Source: Adiantum capillus-veneris (lineage: Eukaryota > Streptophyta > Polypodiopsida > Polypodiales > Pteridaceae). From it: a stretch of 64,000 nucleotides of DNA. How positions within the stretch are numbered: position 1 is the stretch's first letter; every line of letters starts with the position of its first letter. Positions 13,181 through 23,905 of this stretch are shown here, piece after piece. A program made the translations under genes and the position numbers. Where the stretch lies: positions 86,641,884 to 86,705,883 of the forward strand of contig CM043944.1 of NCBI GenBank assembly GCA_014529385.2. Direction: 5' to 3'. A model generated the notes under the pieces. That model was not told the DNA's origin. It was given only the letters and a program-made list of their open reading frames with translations, and did not search any database.

Positions 13181-14947
13181 ATGAGTAGTGACGAGGATGT
13201 GGGACCGTCCAACCGAAACACCTATCTCTCAACGAGGGTCTTATGTCCTTGTAATCAATGCAAGCATGCTGTGCGACGGACAAGACGTGTTTCTTTGCAG
13301 CACGTTCGCGAATTTGGCGAGTTTGATCCATCTATTATAGATCGAGTTGTTGCCAATTATAACTCGTCGGACTCTGACGCTGGCCAACAAGCAGCAATCT
13401 TGCAACCCAATAGACGTGTTCGCAGGCGCTTTGGTCAAGCAGCATATGTGAGGCCACAAGATGTAGCCTCTGACAGCTCGAGGGATGATCATGCAGAGCA
13501 CATTCCCAACGAGGCAATGTTTGAGCCCAAGATTGATGAAATGATCGAGACGATCATGGATTCAGAAAGGCTTATCTATGATGATATGAAAAGTGAAGCC
13601 GATACGCCATTGTATAATGGAGCACGTATGTCTAGATTGAAAGCACTCCTGGTTCTTCTCAACAAGCAGGCAGAGTTTGGATGGAGTGACACTAGTGTCA
13701 CAGCGCTTTTCAGGTGATCTATTACAATTAGTTTACTTTAATAAAACTCTAAATGTATAATGATCTGATAGATTTTTACACGACTGTATCGTATTTTTAT
13801 GTTGTGTAGATTGCTTAAAGAGCACATACTACCAGCTGACAATGTGATGCCAGATTCTCGAGATGAAGCAAGAAAGATTTTGCGAAACTTGGGGATGGAT
13901 TACAATTCTATCCACGCTTGTCCTAATGACTGCATTCTTTTCAGAGGGGAATACATAGACATGGAGAAGTGTCCGAAATGTGATTCCAAAAGATATCGAG
14001 TAGATCTCCACGGGACGAAAATTCTACAAAAGGTTTTGCGACATTTTCCTCTGCTTCCTTGCATCAAGCATTTCTTCGAATGTAAGTCCATGGCCGCCCT
14101 AGCATCATGGCATGAGGAGAATAAATCTTCGGATGGTGTGCTACGAATTCCTACAGATTGCGCAGCCTGGAAACATATAGATGGAACATGGTCGGATTTT
14201 GCCAGGGAAGCTCGAAATTTGCGCTTAGTCCTGGCTATGGATGGCGTAAATCCATTTGGTCAAAGATCAACATCTTACAGTGTATGGCCCATTGTCATCG
14301 TCAACTACAACATTCCCCCGTGGTTGACTACGAAGAAGGGGCACCTATGGCTAAGCTTGATTGTGCCAGGGCGATATAAAGTGAAGAATATGGATGTGTA
14401 TCTTTGTCCACTATTGGAAGAGCAATGGTTCAAGATAATCATGGAGGGTCGCAACGCTACTGTGCGTAGAGGAGAGTCTGGTTTTCTTGAGGTGGATTCT
14501 ACTAAGAAATGGACTGACCTAAGAGACACTTTCGTACTACCGGAGCATTGTGAACAAGTAAGTATGTAAATAGTTAACATCCCCCTTTTACAAGTTATGT
14601 GCTTGAAAGCTCTCATGTAAGTTATGTGGCTCTGGCAGGTAATATTTCATCCTACAAAGTCTACATCAAACTGGTGGTACGTCATAGAGGTAGCCCCTCG
14701 TAGTGTAAGGACGTATGAAGGCTACCATGTGCCAATCACAACGGCATCAATGGAGGAGATCAGAGAAGATGCTCAATCAGAAGCCGCTGCGGTGGTGCCA
14801 AACGAGCATCAAGATGCTACTACTCTATATGGGGTGCATGCAGAGGATCTACAAAATGAAACAGAGGATATGTGTTTAAACGGAGAGCTCTATATAGATA
14901 TAGGAAGTTATGCTGAGTTATGCGAGGATGAGAGAGAGATCTCTTAA
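13181..14947 (+). CDS. CACTA TNPD/TNP2-type transposase, internally deleted
   Basis: Three exons: 13,181-13,713, 13,810-14,557 and 14,639-14,947. Introns begin GTGATC and GTAAGT and end TAG and CAG. The joined frame is 529 codons plus stop with no break. The N-terminus has the transposase-associated Cys motif (CPCNQC, residues 23-28). Residues about 178-380 are the Transposase_21 start: HACPNDCILFRGEY, CPKCDSKRY, LRLVLAMDGVNPFGQ and YLCPLLEEQWF. It then jumps directly to ATVRRGESGFLEVD..FVLPEHCEQV, the far C-terminal region (DUF4216-like). Full TNPD proteins are near 1,000 residues, so several hundred residues, including most of the catalytic core, are missing without loss of frame. The ATG at 13,181 is the first in frame and follows a CT-rich leader. 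Likely inactive on its own. Confidence 0.75.
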
Positions 14948-15218
14948 AGCCACAAATATTGTATTTGAACAATTTTGCCTGTGTTGTAAAAGCTCTGGCT
15001 CTCTAAGTACCTTCCATGGTGTATAACGCTCTTTTCTACTCGCGCTCACATCTTTTGATTGAAAATTCGGAGTTTTCGACGCGCCTTTGATTTCACTCAA
15101 TTCATTGCGTCATTGTATTTATATGCGTCATTACGTCATTGTATTTAATGGTCTTTGCGTCATTGTCTACTCTATTCATTCAATATTAAGTTTAAATACT
15201 CGTGTGTTTAATGCAGGT

Positions 15219-16532
15219 ATGGATGATGAGGAGTTTATTTCTTCTTTGTCACCGCAGCAGAGACAGTGGTACGTGGAGCATCATCGCTCTGGCGCATCAT
15301 CGCGCGTTCCTACTCCATCCGCATCTCCCTCTCTTTCGGAGCATTCGACGTGCTCCGAAGCTTCGGTGTCGACGAGACGATCTTCACACTCGTCTAGACA
15401 CCGGCGCTCTAGTGGTGGCGGTGGCGGTTGTTGTGGGGATTCCGCCGCCGATGCCTCCACACCGCCTCGTGTTCGAAGAGGCTCTTTACCCTCCCCTTCT
15501 TTGCCCGCCCCCACACCAGCCACAACATCGCCATCTACGCCAGGTTTTGCGCGGCTGACTGTTCCTAGCAGCTACACACCTCTATCTACTCCGCCAGGAG
15601 CCACCCCACTCGACACTCCTCGCTTCGGGGCCCAGACGCCGGTGGAGACACCTGACATCCGTACCCCCATCGACACGCCGCTAGAGACCCCTGGCAGGAC
15701 ACCCAGGTTCACGCGTCACTGGCCAGAGGGCTTGCCTTACTCCATCGACTTCAGCGGCGGCATCATCATGGATGATGACGGCAAGAAGGTGATCTCGCGC
15801 ATGCGTGGTCTTTGCTCTCAGCTGTTTAGACACTACATACTAAACAAATGGAGTGAAGTACCAAGTGATTTAAAAGACAGAGTCATCATCATACTTCATG
15901 ATGAGTTTTCCGTTCCAACACGGGATCAGCGCTTCAATGAAAGCCTGATGAATGATTCGAATGCACGAATACTGCAAACACAAGCGTTCCGAAGTGCAAA
16001 AATCAATCAAGCATGGGTGGAATAGGCCAGATTGGCTGGCCAAAGAAGATTGGAAGAATGCGAAGAAAGCAGCGCGCGAGAATCCCGACAAGTGGAAGCA
16101 ACAAAAGGATGCAGCCAGACTAGCGCGAGTAGAGGCAGGGAGTTCGCACCACTTGGGGAGCGGTGGATGGGCATCATTTGAGGCCGATTTTGTAAGTGTT
16201 TTCGCATTGCTCTTTATGTTCGATAGTTTAGGGTTTATGAGTTTTTTAATTCTAACATAATAAAATCTTTGTATGTTTTGACAGTGGTCGATGACAGGAC
16301 CTGATCCCACACCGTACGAGCGCGAGTACGCAGGCAGGATGGGCTTAAACGCCCTGATGGACATTCTCAGTTCTCGCGGCGGCATGGTTAGTATTAGGGT
16401 TTACTCTTTTTTATTTTTTGTATTGTTTTATAAATGTCGTTATATGTTTATACTTAGTGAAAGCTGTCTTATTGTCTTTTTTTGCAGAATCCAACAGATA
16501 CGCCACTTGGACGCAATGAGACGTCTGACTAG
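15219..16532 (+). pseudogene. CACTA TNPA-like (Transposase_24-like) gene with one frame break
   Basis: Exons 15,219-16,191, 16,285-16,386 and 16,488-16,532; introns are GTAAGT..CAG and GTTAGT..CAG, both phase 0. The ATG at 15,219 follows an acceptor-like TTAATGCAG. The N-terminal 170 residues are Ser/Pro/Thr-rich and low complexity. Then comes a folded part, GLPYSIDFSGGIIMDDDGKK, and near the end RPDWLAKEDWKNAKKAAREN, the W..L..W..a signature of plant Ptta/En/Spm TNPA-like proteins. The reading frame must shift by +1 near 15,965: before it NDSNAR, after it YCKHKRSEVQ. This is either a one-base indel or an assembly error. TNPA proteins bind the subterminal repeats and assist TNPD. Confidence 0.65.
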
Positions 16533-16859
16533 ACGACGTCAGTTTAGCCGTAGCTAGATAGCATTAGTTTAGGGTTTCTCATAGCTTATGTATCATGAGA
16601 CGGATTTTATACGTCTTTTTGAACCATGTATATTATTACATTTGTCACCGCAGTTCATTTTGCCAATCAATTCTTTATGCCTATGATGTTGTTCAATTGT
16701 CATTATTACATTTGCCAATCAATTCATTTTGCCTATGATGTGTACAATTGTCAATTTTGCAAACAATGCGTCTTGTGGGTGACTATTTTGGGTCTATTAT
16801 CTACCCTTGCACTTTTTTTAAAAAGTGAATCAAGCACAATATGGTTGATGGGTGGCAGG

Positions 16860-17120
16860 GCATTCAATGCCCTGTCACCAAAAAAAAATTATCTCGGGCG
16901 TCGCTATTTATGGCTCTGGAGCGTCGCTATAGACGTCTGTGTAAACGTCGCTATAACCGTCGCTATGAGCGTCTCTATATAGCGACGCTTATAGCGACGC
17001 CTATAGCGACGCTCTCGTAGCGACGCTATTAGCGACGGTTTTAGCGACAACGGGGGTTATAAAAACCCAGTGTATTTCCGTCGCTAACAACGTCACAAGA
17101 GCACACAACCTCTTGTAGTA
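16860..17120 (+). repeat. CACTA 3' subterminal array and right terminus
   Basis: At least ten copies or variants of (T)ATAGCGACGC / GCGTCGCTAT in both directions, dense from 16,905 to 17,050, then the end CCTCTTGTAGTA and the TCT duplication. The outermost base is A where CACTA elements need G, so the first base of the right TIR is mutated. Confidence 0.85.
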
Positions 17121-17374
17121 TCTTCCATCACTCATGCTCAACATAAGGAGAACGCTTTCATCAGCTAGTGTTGTTGCCTATCCTTTGAACATTCCAAAGC
17201 TAACTAGCTTCAAACACCTTTAATCTCTACAAAAAAGAGAGAGATGGTTGGGCCTCTTCTTCACCTCTAAACCTTAAATCTTGAGTTAAATCATAAACCT
17301 AACTCCAAAGCTCTAATATTAAATCTAAACCTAAACTCTAACTTAAATATAAAAACTAAATTCTAAACCTATGT

Positions 17375-17379
<5 letters not shown>

Positions 17380-17424
<45 letters not shown>

Positions 17425-17425
17425 T
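17380..17425. repeat. (CT)n microsatellite
   Basis: About 40 bases of CT between the CACTA right end and the inverted sister end. The flank 17,124-17,370 shows no gene, only TAAACC-rich text (AAATCTAAACCTAAACTC). Confidence 0.9.
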
Positions 17426-17589
17426 CTCTCTTTATCTATATATGTCATAGTACGTCTATTTACAAAGACAGACATTGACGAAGCTCTTCACCGATCGATG
17501 TATTATTTTCTTGGACAACGCAGACATTATATTAGATCCACAAGGAGTTTATCGAATTGGTCTCATAAATCATTTTGAAAATTTGAAGA

Positions 17590-17744
17590 CGTTTAATTTA
17601 ACGTTTCATTTCATATTCTCTCTCTCTTTCTCTATTTTTATCTCTCTCTCTCTCTCAATGTGTGTGTGTATGTGTTCTTTGTTTATGCATGTGTGTGTAC
17701 ATTCTTTGCGCTCTCTCTCTCTCTCTCTCTCTCTCGCACATGCG

Positions 17745-17775
<31 letters not shown>

Positions 17776-17886
17776 TATGTGTGTGTATGTGTGTTTGGGA
17801 GAGAGGGAGAGAGAGAAAGAGGGGAAGGGAACATGAGAGGGAGGAGAGGGAAGGAGCATGCATGGCTCTCCTTCCTCTCCTCGTTT

Positions 17887-17935
<49 letters not shown>

Positions 17936-18133
17936 CGCGGGTATACCTGTTTCACAAGAGCGTCGAAACTCGGATCTGAGATCTGAGTTTTTGACATTTG
18001 CGGATTAATTTTTTTACCTGATCGACGTCGCTATACAACAAATAAAATAGCGACGCTCATAGCGACACCGCGAATTTTCACATTTGAACGTTGCACTGTT
18101 AGCGATCGCTAATATGAAGAACCTCTTGTAGTG
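17590..18133 (-). mobile_element. Inverted 5' end of a second, related CACTA copy
   Basis: Read on the minus strand from 18,133, it gives CACTACAAGAGG, a TTCATATTAG block, GCGACGC-type repeats, AACTCAGATCTCAGATC, then CT/AC microsatellites with GAGGAGAGGAAGG and TGCTCCTTCCCTCTCCTC. This is the same order as 11,087-11,460, so it is the left terminus of a sister element in opposite orientation. The bases after its TIR (CAA) do not match the TCT flanking the main element, so it is not that element's right end. No matching right end is seen, so it is truncated or was used as an alternative end. Confidence 0.75.
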
Positions 18134-18540
18134 CAATATGTCACAACTCGTGGCTTATACCAAGAACACACATGGCACCCACACACCACAATATAAGTGA
18201 CAAGAGAATCCACTATCATGAGCAAAAGAATATACTTGATTCGCAATCGAAAAAAACATTATGGTAATGGGAGGATGCGATAATGGGGCATGAGGGGATT
18301 GATGAGGAAGGATGGATTCTTGACCATGTTGGATAAAATGCGAGATTGGGTGATCGTACATGTTGAAGGTTCTTATATCCATTTGTTGATGAGGATAGGT
18401 TTAAAGTATGGGCTCTTCAATAGGTTGAAAGGCTATTGGGGCCATTGGGAAGGACCTTCTTATGTCTATAATTGAGGATGTGGGGCAGAAGAAATGCTAG
18501 TCAAGAGGGGGTGGGGTTAACAAAAAGAACGTGGGCAGGA
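18134..18540. other. Region upstream of the metallothionein gene
   Basis: No coding sequence recognised. This is probably the upstream regulatory region. I could not identify a convincing metal-response element by eye. Confidence 0.35.
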
Positions 18541-18547
18541 CTCGCCT

Positions 18548-18556
18548 CTATATAAG
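18548..18556 (+). promoter_or_regulatory. TATA box of the metallothionein gene
   Basis: CTATATAAG, 107 bases upstream of the metallothionein ATG, with a purine-rich leader (AGAACAAAGAACAAAGC) between them. Spacing and context fit a plant core promoter. Confidence 0.7.
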
Positions 18557-18662
18557 GGTGCCTTGTCCAAGCGAGTGTTAGCGGTGTGTTTGTTGCGAGC
18601 AAGATAAGCATTCTCAAGTAGTTATTTCCTAAGCACAGAACAAAGAACAAAGCAGAAGAAGG

Positions 18663-18725
18663 ATGTCTTCTTGTGGACGCTTATGCAGCTGCGGCTCCAA
18701 CTGCAGCTGTGGCAGCGGCTGCTCG

Positions 18726-18769
<44 letters not shown>

Positions 18770-18860
18770 GCATGAACTGACGTATATAATTTTTTTCTTG
18801 CGCATGGGCGAGAAGATGCGGGAAGAAGATGCTCGATGATACTGCTTTGGCCGCCCCGTG

Positions 18861-18909
<49 letters not shown>

Positions 18910-18957
18910 CTGCGCGCAGACATCCTAGACGCTGCGCAAATCATTTTGACAATATAA

Positions 18958-19011
<54 letters not shown>

Positions 19012-19185
19012 ACGACGTACATATCTCTTCTTCTTCTGCTTCGTTAGTTGACATGCAAAGTTGGGCTATGCAGACGTGAAGCCGGCGGATCCAACTCATT
19101 CGGTCATGGCCAATCGGAGGGGGGCACGCGCCAGAACACTTGCAAATGTGGCCCCAACTGCTCTTGCGACCCTTGTACTTGTTAA
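18663..19185 (+). CDS. Plant metallothionein, three exons, 72 aa
   Basis: Metallothioneins are small cytosolic Cys-rich proteins that chelate Cu, Zn and Cd. Exons 18,663-18,724, 18,813-18,857 and 19,074-19,185 join in phase (62+45+112 nt, 72 codons plus stop); introns are GT-AG. The first exon gives MSSCGRLCSCGSNCSCGSGC, a dense CxC/Cys domain. Exon 2 adds RCGKKMLDDTALAA. Exon 3 ends in TCKCGPNCSCDPCTC and stop. Seven N-terminal and six C-terminal Cys are separated by a Cys-free Gly/Ser spacer, the usual two-domain plant layout. Both introns are mostly (CT)n, with tracts close to the splice sites. The first exon read alone would stop at once (TCG TAA), so the gene is easily missed by simple ORF calling. 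The frame is clean and a TATA box precedes it, so it is probably a live host gene. The exon 2 acceptor is the least certain junction. Confidence 0.85.
18729..18766. repeat. (CT)n in metallothionein intron 1
   Basis: CT tract starting four bases after the donor GT of intron 1. Confidence 0.9.
18861..18905. repeat. (CT)n in metallothionein intron 2, first tract
   Basis: CT tract that starts immediately after the intron 2 donor (GTGAGT). Confidence 0.9.
18965..19010. repeat. (CT)n in metallothionein intron 2, second tract
   Basis: A second CT tract upstream of the exon 3 acceptor, where it could act as an extended polypyrimidine tract. Confidence 0.9.
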
Positions 19186-19560
19186 AGCTCCATCCATACA
19201 TCACCCCATCGTAAGTTACATCCCCTAATTTCAAAACAAGGAAAAGAAAAAACAAGAGAAGCTTATAAGTAAACCACTTCCATGATGATCATTGCCTCAA
19301 TGCCTAGCATTTGAGCTCTATGCCCTGTATATCATAAAACCATCCAATAAGGAGTTTGTGTTTTGAGATATGTGTTTAATATGTGTCCTTTCTCAAACAT
19401 ATTTAGAGAGACAAAGAACTACCAACATAATGGTGGCTTTACAAAGTTAGTGTGTTCTCTGAGTTAAGGGGTTGCTCAAGTTCCAACTAAAGATCTCTCA
19501 CATGAAAATAATAATGAGGAGGAACATTTGGGAAAGACCAACTTAAAAGTGGGTAAAAGA
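19186..19560. other. Metallothionein 3' flank; no gene
   Basis: Probable 3' UTR and spacer. No clear AATAAA signal was found close to the stop. Confidence 0.35.
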
Positions 19561-19562
19561 AG

Positions 19563-19724
19563 AATCAAATTGATTGCAATGAACAAGTTTTCTCATTGTC
19601 TCTCGAAAAATGCACAATCGATCACATGTTTTGGTCTCATTGCAATCAAATTGATTGCAATGAACAAGTTTTCTCATTGTCTCTCGAAAAATGCACAATC
19701 GATCACATGTTTTGGTCTCATTGC
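19563..19724. repeat. Tandem duplication, two 81-bp units
   Basis: The unit starting AATCAAATTGATTGCAATG occurs at 19,563 and 19,644 and appears identical over its length. It is therefore recent. Confidence 0.95.
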
Positions 19725-19874
19725 CTTTGTTATGCTTTGTAAATCACATGTGCATGATTAATGTCACAATAGTGATAGGCTTAATTACAACACGTTGCTC
19801 CATATTCTCTCTCTCTCTCTCTCATGCATGCACGCAAGAGTGTGTGTGTGCACGCTCACGTGTTCATAAGAAGA

Positions 19875-19995
19875 GAAAACTTATAGAATCACATTTCTAT
19901 CACCCAAGTCTAGTAGATTGGTTATCCCCGTTCCCTTTGGAGTATTAGGTCTTGAGTTCAAGACTCCTTGGTAAGATCTTTGAGGTCTCTTGGGA
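19875..19995 (+). mobile_element. tRNA-derived SINE-like repeat
   Basis: Contains TAGTAGATTGG (A-box-like) and GAGTTCAAGACTCC (B-box-like). It is homologous, in opposite orientation, to 11,770-11,905 within the CACTA element; both share the blocks TTTCTATCACCCA, AGATTGGTTAT and TAGGTCTTGAGTTCAA. Ends and a poly-A or simple-repeat tail are not defined. Confidence 0.5.
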
Positions 19996-22900
19996 TTGTT
20001 CATACAACGTTAAGGTGTGTGTGTGTGTGTGTATGAGAGTGAGAGAGTGAGAGAGAGAGAGAGAGAGAGAAGAGGAGACTAAAACACCCTTCTATCACCC
20101 ATAGCCAAACCATATCCAAAGATAAAGTTAAAAAGGTAGCAAGCATCCCCAAAAAAATACTTGTCACTATCAATAACCATTTCCAAAGGAAGTGAACGAG
20201 CTATCCAACGCAACCATATTAACATAAGCAAGAGTCAAAAGGTTAAAATAGAAGAGGCAACAACAAGTATCTCAACTCCTACTGTGAATGCAAACCAACT
20301 CGCTCTATCTCTATCTTGTTAATAAGAATCTATCTAGATTACATTGCCTCTCCCTTTTGCATTCTCATTAAACACTCCCTCCCCCTTGTTGTCACCTTCG
20401 TTGCACGCAGCACCGCATCTCCCTGCCATAGCCTGCACAACATCTCGCTCACTGCCAATGTCATCACGAAGTTGAGGCTTGGCGCCCCCTTCCCCCTCCC
20501 CCTCCCCCCTTTCTTCCTTCTTGCGCTTGGAGCTGTGTTGAGCGATACCCAATTCACCTACTGCAAACTCTGCAACCCTGCAAAGCATTGCTTCTTCCTC
20601 CGGCCTTGCAGGTCTTTGCTCTGTGCCAAACCCACTTTTGCACTCATTTCTTTTTTTGAGCTTTTTTATGTAGTTTTCTAGCTAGTATTTTGCTTCTTAA
20701 ACCAATATTTAAAGCAAGAACTCATAATGTAAAGTTTAGAGAAATGGTCCAAACCAAGTTATACCAAAAATTTCTATACATAGCAAAAACTAACCACAAG
20801 TACATAAGTCACATTCAAAAATAAAAATCTTAGAGTCCCCTTTGTACTATAGTATGTTTTTCAATCCACCACCCTAGAATGGGCTCCCAGATGGAATTTA
20901 AGGCAATTGTCAATAATGCATATAAAGAATAGGCTCCCAAATGGAATTTAAGGCAATTGTCAGTAATGGTATGTTTTTCAATCCATAAATCAGCCACCCT
21001 AGAATGGGCAATTATCAATAATACATAAAAATAAATAAATTTTCATGTAAAGGCAATCAATTCATGAAAACTATCAAAATATGAACCCCACCGTGCATAC
21101 AAAGTGGTTCTTTGTCCAAAGAAAGTTGTGGCCAGACAATATTAGTACGTAGCATGCATATAAAACCACAACCAAAAAGTGAAACACTATCGGACAATAC
21201 AAAAGTCACATGCTAGAGACACATGGTAAGCACCAATTTCAATGTCAAACAATGCATCAAACATAAATGTAGAACCAAAATCATATGTCTAGACAGTCTC
21301 CTAGGCATCTATGCACTCTCTCTACATGGAATGGGTCCACACATAATGGTGTACAAACACAAAAGTGGAAAAACACCCTCCATGGAGCATGTTGTCAAGC
21401 GCTAGACACATGCAATGACTCCCATCATCTCCAATAGCCTATCCCAAACCACCAAACCCTGCAAACATGTTCATAGCATAGTCATAGTGGTCCACAAATG
21501 TGGCTAGCAACCACCTAATCATAACACAAACAAGACTTGAAAAAAGTATTGACATGTAAGTACTTTCCAAAACCATCACAAATAGACAAGTTGTAGTTCA
21601 ACTAAAGAATACATGAGACCTCTAAAATATCTTCGAAAACGACAGTCGCTATCAACATTCTTTAAGCAAATCAAACCATCTAGTACATATAATTATCCAA
21701 AACATTTAAGGCACCAAATATTAAGTACACAAATGAAAAAGTTGCTTGGTCAATGTACCACCTCTTTAGTCATAGGATGTCGGTAGGCCTTGGAATCACA
21801 AAACAATGACAAAGTATGATGTAGCACAAGCCTCACTCTGACTATATCCATGATAAATTTTCATATGTGCTCTTCCAGAATCCAAACACATAGTGACCAA
21901 AACCCCCCCATCTATCAAGTGCTCTCACGCTAGATCCATGCAACATGTAATTACTAGACTCCTAGAGAAGACATTCCACTTGGGTACAAGCTTGCCCTCT
22001 TAAATTTACTTTTCAATAAAAAACCACATCTAGGTTATCCCATAATCTCCAAAAAAAAAAAGCTTACCCAGTGAAACTAGACCTAATGTATCAACAAACA
22101 AGCTCGTAAGGCAATCAATCGTGCAACCTCTCGGCATGACACACCATTTTTCCCACAAACACTAACCCTCTATGTTGCGAAGATTTTTCGATGCTATCAA
22201 AATGCAACATGATGTCACACTTTATGATGTAATCAACAAACAATCAAAGAGGATGAACTTAATATACAATAATTGTGTTTACCTATTAAGTACAAATTTG
22301 TTGATTCGTGTCACGTCCATTAGAAAGGTATTCACAATGAGTGTGTACTTGAATCTTGTATCTATAGTTTCAAGTAAAGATTTCATATCATTACATTGCA
22401 TGGAAGAAATGACCAAGATTTTAATTTTACATCGACACAAGACCTCACATACCAACTGAGCGAGTAAGTGGTCGTCTCTCCCAATTTTGCTGCCCAAGTG
22501 TAGACTCTACAACAAAAGAGGTGATGGGAACCTACAAAGACTCCACCATAATCCTTCCTTGGTGGTTCTTTTTATTTGAGTTGTGGTTCCATAATCCTTT
22601 TATCCTTTCAATCAAGAATGCTCTATGTGGACAGCTCCTTGGGTAGCCTGAGTAGGAGTCATGGTAGCCAATGTTGCTTCCTTCTCCACATTTCTGCGTG
22701 AGCTAAGTGGATCAAGAGCAGCACCTTGCTCCCCATCTCTAATGTCATGCATCTCCCCTATGAATTATACAAGAAAAAATTAAACTTTAGCATGCACATC
22801 TTAGCACTAAAACCACTTGAAACATAAGAGCTACCATAAAAGCAATAAAACAGAGTTTCATTACTCGTTCACAACTTTACCTATTGCTTTGGAATGATGC

Positions 22901-23410
22901 CCATGGTATAGTAGAGCCACCAAGGACAGGCCATCGTCTCCCATGCCGAGACTCTCAGCTCAAGTAATGATGGAGAAAACATAGTATTCTCATCCTGTTG
23001 ATCCACTTGTTTTGGTGGCTTATGAGAGGGTACATCTAATTTTAACTCATCTATACATTGTAGTACTCATCAGCAAATGGTTTAAGAAAATATAATTGGG
23101 CTTCTACATGGAATTTAAGGCTATATAACTTCAACTCACCAAGAAACTCAACGATACTCAATCGTGCTTCCACTTGGAATTTAAAGCTATATATAACTTA
23201 AACTCACCAAAAAATTTGACCACCCTCAATCGTGCTTCCACATGAAAATTTAACGCCAAAGTGGCGTGCTTTGTTCCTTTCAAAAGTAGGAGCAATACCC
23301 TTTTCTCTTATAAATTTTTGTTCTCTTTTCCACCCCTTTTTTCATTTATTTGCTAACTTGCACATGCCTTGCTAATCTGCTTGCTTTTTCTACTTTGCTC
23401 TAAAAATTTC
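19996..23410. other. Degenerate intergenic DNA with short duplications
   Basis: Holds a TG/GA microsatellite at 20,013-20,070. A duplicated segment GGAATTTAAGGCAATTGTCA occurs at about 20,893 and 20,942, and a tandem pair with TGGAATTTAA.GCTATATA lies at 23,105-23,240. I see no gene with recognisable domains. The frames at 20,316-20,681 and 22,172-22,459 have no supporting features. Confidence 0.4.
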
Positions 23411-23418
23411 CATCAGCT

Positions 23419-23905
23419 ATGGCCACTACAAAATTGACTTGGAGAATAGATGGAAATTATGTTGAGTACCGAGTGTCCTTGAGGAATAAAGAGGTCTCGT
23501 TGAGTGCATACTATCTTCAAAGCCTTCTACCACCCCTATGCAAGTTTCTTGGGTTACAATTATCCATCCAGAAGGGGGGGGGGGGGGGGGGGGTGGGGGG
23601 GGGGGACTCGATTAGGTCAGCGTCTATGCACAATGGGATCATGAAGGTCAAGTGCATTACTAATTGATCACTATCTAACCACCTATACATCATGCATTCA
23701 AATGATTGTGTTTATGTTTGAATGTTTTGGAAACCTTTGATGATGACATAGATACCTTCATTGCTGCCACACCTAGTTGCAACAAAATAACTCCCGTGTG
23801 CATTGATGGGGAGTCTCACAACCATGAAGACCTTATGGAAGTTGAGACGTGTGGCATGACAAAAAAAGATGCAATGGTTCTAGATGTTGTGAACTTGGAT
23901 AGCTA
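23419..23905 (+). pseudogene. Unrecognised coding-like fragment split by a poly-G tract
   Basis: The frame from ATG 23,419 begins MATTKLTWRIDGNYVEYRVS and keeps protein-like composition for about 52 codons, then runs into a 32-base G tract. A second protein-like frame (LETFDDDIDTFIAATPSC.. ending at 23,905) follows. Together with the SWIM-like piece at 24.7 kb they could be parts of one decayed transposase-type gene. No domain is recognised in this part. Confidence 0.25.
23574..23605 (+). repeat. Poly-G tract G20-T-G11
   Basis: Thirty-one G in 32 bases. It can form G-quadruplexes and is hard to sequence, so its length is uncertain. Confidence 0.95.

Larger units (their letters stand above)
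11087..17120 (+). mobile_element. CACTA (En/Spm) DNA transposon, about 6.0 kb
   Basis: The left end begins CACTACAAGAGG at 11,087 and the right end reads CCTCTTGTAGTA at 17,109-17,120, so the terminal inverted repeat differs only in the outermost base. The 3 bp outside each end are both TCT (11,084-11,086 and 17,121-17,123), the 3-bp duplication expected for CACTA elements. Inside both ends are many copies of a GCGACGC/GCGTCGC subterminal motif. Both standard genes are present: a TNPD/TNP2-type transposase (13.2-14.9 kb) and a TNPA-like gene (15.2-16.5 kb). Both are damaged or shortened, so the copy is probably non-autonomous today. It also carries a captured host gene piece (12.15-12.5 kb) and a SINE-like insertion. 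Confidence 0.9.

Noticed and set aside
15281-15558. Alternative frames over the Ser/Pro-rich part of the TNPA-like gene
   Set aside because: They are shadow frames of the GC-rich low-complexity region; splice structure and domain support the other frame.
11087-18133. Reading the CACTA element as ending at 18,133
   Set aside because: The 3 bp outside 18,133 (CAA) do not match the TCT at the left end, whereas those outside 17,120 do. The 17.6-18.1 kb segment is an inverted copy of the left end, not a right end.
20316-20681. 121-codon open frame
   Set aside because: No recognised domain. The stretch is C/T-rich with open frames on the opposite strand too.
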